In this document: one piece after another, positions 60,392-64,000 of the stretch
How the letters are laid out: the number at the start of each line of letters is the position of its first letter
Position numbering within the stretch: position 1 is the stretch's first letter
DNA from: Calycina herbarum
Taxonomy: Eukaryota > Ascomycota > Leotiomycetes > Helotiales > Pezizellaceae
Assembly (NCBI GenBank): GCA_001414485.1
Contig: LLEY01000034.1
Coordinates: 400,693-464,692 of the forward strand
DNA: 64,000 nucleotides
Reading direction: 5' to 3'
Made by a program: the position numbers and the translations under genes
The notes under the pieces: generated by a model
Told to the model about the DNA's origin: nothing
The model's database searches: none
The model's input: only the letters and a program-made list of their open reading frames with translations

Positions 60392-62829
60392 ATTTACTAG
60401 GCTTAAGAAAAAGATATATAAGGTTTTCTAGTAGAAGAAAACTATTATAAGAATAGAAAACTCTAGGTTTCTACTTTATATATAAAGGAATTTATTAGAG
60501 AATACTATTCTATACTAGTATATAGTTACTAAGAGGTTTATAGAATACTTTAGTAGATTAAATAATATTACTATATTAATAGAGTATCGAGAGTAGTTAA
60601 GAAAGTGTTAGTAGAGTATAATATCTATACCTAGAATAAGGCTTTCTATTATATACTATATAAATAGATAGGTACTACTTTAATACTATAAATATCTTAG
60701 AAATTAATTTCTTAAGATTTTATTATTAAATTACTAAAATCTAAAGATCTAATAATAGGAGTTAAGTATAACTTGATTCTAGTTATTATAAAACAAGTTA
60801 TAAAATATATAATTTTAGTACTATATATAGAGTTAAGTATAGCTAAAGAATTAGTATTTATATTTCTTAAAGAGGTAGTTTTAAGATATAGACTATTAGA
60901 AGAAATACTCTTAGATAGAGATAAACTCTTTACTTTAAAATTCTAGATTATTCTTATAAAGCGATTAGATATAAAAAGAAAGCTTTCTATAGCTTTTTAC
61001 TCTTAGATAAATAGAGGAAGTAAATATATAAATTAGATAGTTAAGATATACCTTTACTATTATATAAACTATTAGTAAAACAACTAGGTAGAACTACTAC
61101 TCTTAGTATAGTTTACTTATAATAGTTTAGTAATAGAAATAATACTTATTATACTATTCTATACTAACTTTAGATATAAATTAATAGTATATTAAGAACT
61201 ACTATCTGTAACTATTAATAATTAGATTACTTATATTTAGGTCTTAAAAATTAAGAGGTTATATAAAGAACTAGTAGAAGACTTGTAGTTTATAGCTAAA
61301 AGGAACGTATACTACTATAATAGATAACGTAGTTAGAAGCTAACGTTGAAAGAGAGAGATAAAGTCTACTTAGTATAAAAGAATATTAATATAAAAAGAC
61401 TAAGTAATAAATTAGATTATAAAAAACTAGGACTATTTAAAATTAAATAAGTTAAGAGATCTTTAAATTATAAACTAGTACTACTAAAAACTATAAATAT
61501 CTATCTAGAATTTTATATATCTTTACTTAAACTAGTACTACTAGGAGTACTACTAGTCTTATTTATAGAAATTTAACTAGTAAACTTAAATACTAAATAT
61601 AAAGTTAAAAGAATTCTTAACTATAGACTTATTAGAGAATAAGTTAAGTACTTAATTAAATAGTTAGATTATCTATATTTATAAAATACTTAGAAGCTAA
61701 AAAGTAACCTTAACTACTACTTAGTAGAACTTTAGGAATTCTACTAGTAAAACCTAGGTTTACTTATATCTTATAATTAAAAGAAAAAGTCTTAAGAAAG
61801 GCTAGATTAAGTCTTAGCTTAGATTAGAAGCTAATAGAAATAGACAGAGCTATTAGACGTATAACATTTATCTCTTATTACTCTTTCTCTTTTTTTTTAC
61901 TCTTCTTCTTCTTTTTCTTTTCTACCTTCTTAGCTATATTAAGTTTATCGAGAAAATAGAGTCTTTAATAAGATATTTCGTACTATCTTTCTTTTAGAAA
62001 GGCCTTCTACTTCTATAACTATAGAATTCTTACTATTGCTTCCTTCTTCTCTCTTTTAAGCTTCTTCTCTTACTTTTTAATAGAAGCTTAGTTACTAGCT
62101 TAAGAAACGTTCTTTTTCTAAGCGTTATTAGTTTTATTATATTTTAGCTTTAACTAAACGTATTTAAAATATTAAGAAGACTATAAAGAATCGATAAAAT
62201 ATCTACGCTTCTAAGAAACGTAGTAGAAGTATAATAATATTTTGTTATAAACTATTTTAATACTTTTTATAAGTAGTATTTATTCTTCTTTCTTCTTCTA
62301 TATAAAGTAAGATATAATAAAAAGGAAAGAATACTACTAGTACTCTAACTAAGTTTCTTAGCTTATACTTAAGTATAAGAATATACTAAGCTAAGAAGAG
62401 AATAGTATTATAAATTATATTATATATAATAAGTAGTTTAGATAGTGCTTTAATAAGATAAGGTACGATATCTAGGAAATAGAAGATAATACTAGAGAGA
62501 ATTAGTAATATAAAGGTATTTAGATATTCTAAGATCTTATTATTAGATAACTATTAGAAGTTATATAGTAGATCTAAAGAGATCTAGGGATCTAGGCTTA
62601 TATAGAGATCTAGGTAGTACGAGAGGTTCTATATATACTAGTACGTCTGTTATTAGATAGAAGCTTTATATTTAACTTTAGTTATTAATCTTATTATCTT
62701 ATTTAATATCCTTGATATAAGTAACGAGTTTACTTCTAAGTAAATAACCTATCGCGTCTATACGTCTTACCTATATATTAACCTTCGAGACTTAGTTATC
62801 TTTGTTTAGACTATTAGAGTTTCGTTATA
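60392..62829 (+). mobile_element. Element C: 3' half of another chromodomain retrotransposon
   Basis: The plus-strand frame covers integrase (60392-61370) and chromodomain (to about 61750), followed by an opposite-strand charged frame remnant (about 61860-62250) and the 3' LTR (62406-62829). It belongs to the same family as element A, from which it differs by many substitutions. The left end abuts element A's LTR, so A may have inserted into C, with the rest of C lost. Confidence 0.78.
62406..62829 (+). repeat. Element C, 3' LTR (424 bp)
   Basis: It starts TATTATAAATTAT after a purine-rich tract and ends GTTTCGTTATA. Where other copies have GCGAT units it has GATCTAGG-type units (about 62570-62615). 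Confidence 0.8.
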
Positions 62830-63141
62830 TCTAAGTAGTATAAGAATTCTAGAAGTTAGGCTTCTAGTTATCTATATATACTTATTAATTCCCTTATTCG
62901 AATATTCTAGTAAAGGTCTAAGTTTCTCTAACTTTAGAACTTATATCTCTAATCTCTTCTTCGTATTTAGAAGATAATTTTAATAATTCTAAGAAACTAG
63001 TTAATAGTAGTAATTCGTATTCTACTTAAAGAGGTTGTCTAGATTCTATTACTAATCGTATATTATAATATTCTTTAAAAAGTAGATCTTTATTATTATT
63101 AGTATTCTATATCTTACTAACTTATAATCTAATTTTATTTA
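62830..63141 (-). mobile_element. Element D: pol fragment of a chromodomain retrotransposon
   Basis: This resembles 41550-41860 of element 1 and 51410-51720 of element 2 in the same orientation (minus), covering the gag/protease region. It is cut on the left by element C's LTR and on the right by element E. Confidence 0.7.
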
Positions 63142-64000
63142 ACGTAGTTTATTAGTATACTACGTATATTAGTATACTACGTACTTTTTCTTATTTTCCT
63201 ATCTTATTACTTTAATATACGTTTTCTTTATAATAATAATACTAATTTACGATTAAGAAGTATGAATTAATATAGTAATAGAAGCTATTTAATCTATAAA
63301 AAAAATAAGTCGTAGACGTGCTACTAAACTATATAATATTACTAAAAGTATACTTTGTAATTAAATAAATAGTATATCTCCTCGTAGTAAATACTAGTCT
63401 AAATTACTTAAATTAACTAAGTTAGAGAAGAATATTATTATTTAATATATACTTGATTTAGATACTAGAAGGTTTATACTCTAGCTTACTAGTATAGAAG
63501 ATATAGCGAATTATATTCTTAAATTATAAGAGAGAAGATATATTAGAAAGCTCTAGGTATATTAATTTATATAATAATAACTAGCTTTAAAGACGTGTTT
63601 TAATCGCGTTTACGACTTTTAAAGAGTCTTATATAAAGATTCTAAGCTTATTAGTATATAGTTTTAACTAGTAGAGAATATAAGAGTAAAATATAGTATT
63701 CTAGACTACGATTTTTAGAATTTTAATAAGACTAGCTTTATAATAAGTATAATTACTTCTTCTATAGTTGTTATATACGTAGATTAACGTAGTAGAGGTA
63801 AAGTAGTTTAGCTAGGTAATCGAGAATAAACTACTATAATTACTTATATTAATAGCGAAGGTAGAAGTATTCTTCTATTTTTAGTAGTTTAAAAGAAGAA
63901 TTATCTTATAAATTAGTATACTAAAAGCAGCCTTCTATATAACTAGGTTATTAAACTAATAAGTAATAGCTAGATAAATAATAAGATAGGTCTAGAATAG
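63142..64000 (+). mobile_element. Element E: pogo-like DNA transposon, cut by the window end
   Basis: It starts ACGTAGTTTATTAGTATA at 63142, after TA at 63140-63141. The TIR has two identical 17-base units (TATTAGTATACTACGTA). The plus-strand transposase remnant is collinear with copy B, including a YDFxNFNKTSFIISI-like catalytic start near 63700, and is heavily RIP-damaged. Its right end lies beyond the window. Confidence 0.8.

Noticed and set aside
27540..64000. Starship-type giant element
   Set aside because: No tyrosine recombinase (DUF3435-like) gene and no cargo genes are visible; nested retrotransposons explain the block.

Overview
The window looks like a scaffold segment from a filamentous ascomycete (Pezizomycotina). 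The genes carry many short introns of about 45-110 bases with GT-AG ends and CTAAC/CTGAC-like branch sites. Promoters are pyrimidine-rich. The repeats are AT-rich and their reading frames are full of TAG/TAA/TGA, the pattern of repeat-induced point mutation (RIP, C to T at CpA). I cannot name the species.

Layout. (1) 1-1080 is AT-rich and holds a 511-bp TA-flanked inverted-repeat element. (2) 1.7-27.2 kb is a gene island: an APC-family permease pseudogene (-), a very long protein-kinase gene with a C-terminal membrane module (-), a 1.1-kb pogo-like DNA transposon remnant, a DapA-family aldolase (+), an intact amino-acid permease (+), a cupin-like gene with two homopolymer frameshifts (-), a monooxygenase scrap and a broken Zn2Cys6 regulator with an intronic MITE (-), an intact delta-1-pyrroline-5-carboxylate dehydrogenase (+), and a secreted cysteine-rich repeat protein (-). 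(3) 27.5-64 kb has no host gene that I can see. It is a nested stack of RIP-damaged transposons.

The nest can be resolved from target-site duplications. A plus-strand Ty3/gypsy chromodomain element (A) is 5'-truncated at about 27.54 kb and ends with its 3' LTR at 59.93-60.39 kb. It is split by two 1860-bp pogo-like elements in opposite orientation, by a related minus-strand element (element 1, 35008-43385, TSD CTAAG) and by a second gypsy type with 183-bp LTRs (element B, 44607-58883, TSD CTTAG). Element 1 contains a 1126-bp pogo derivative. Element B's left LTR contains another chromodomain element (element 2, 44657-53267, TSD AGTAC), which itself contains a third 1860-bp pogo-like element. 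To the right lie the 3' half of another chromodomain element (C), a pol fragment (D), and a pogo-like element (E) cut by the window end.

Functional reading. The aldolase, permease and P5C dehydrogenase lie within 9 kb and would fit uptake and breakdown of proline or hydroxyproline-like compounds; this is inference from family membership and proximity. The cupin, monooxygenase scrap and Zn2Cys6 remnant may be the wreck of a small regulated catabolic or metabolite locus. Among the observations least likely to be routine are a 17-bp tandem repeat inside the terminal inverted repeats of every pogo-like element here, an opposite-strand charged reading frame conserved between chromodomain-element copies, and the kinase/propeller-like/membrane fusion protein.
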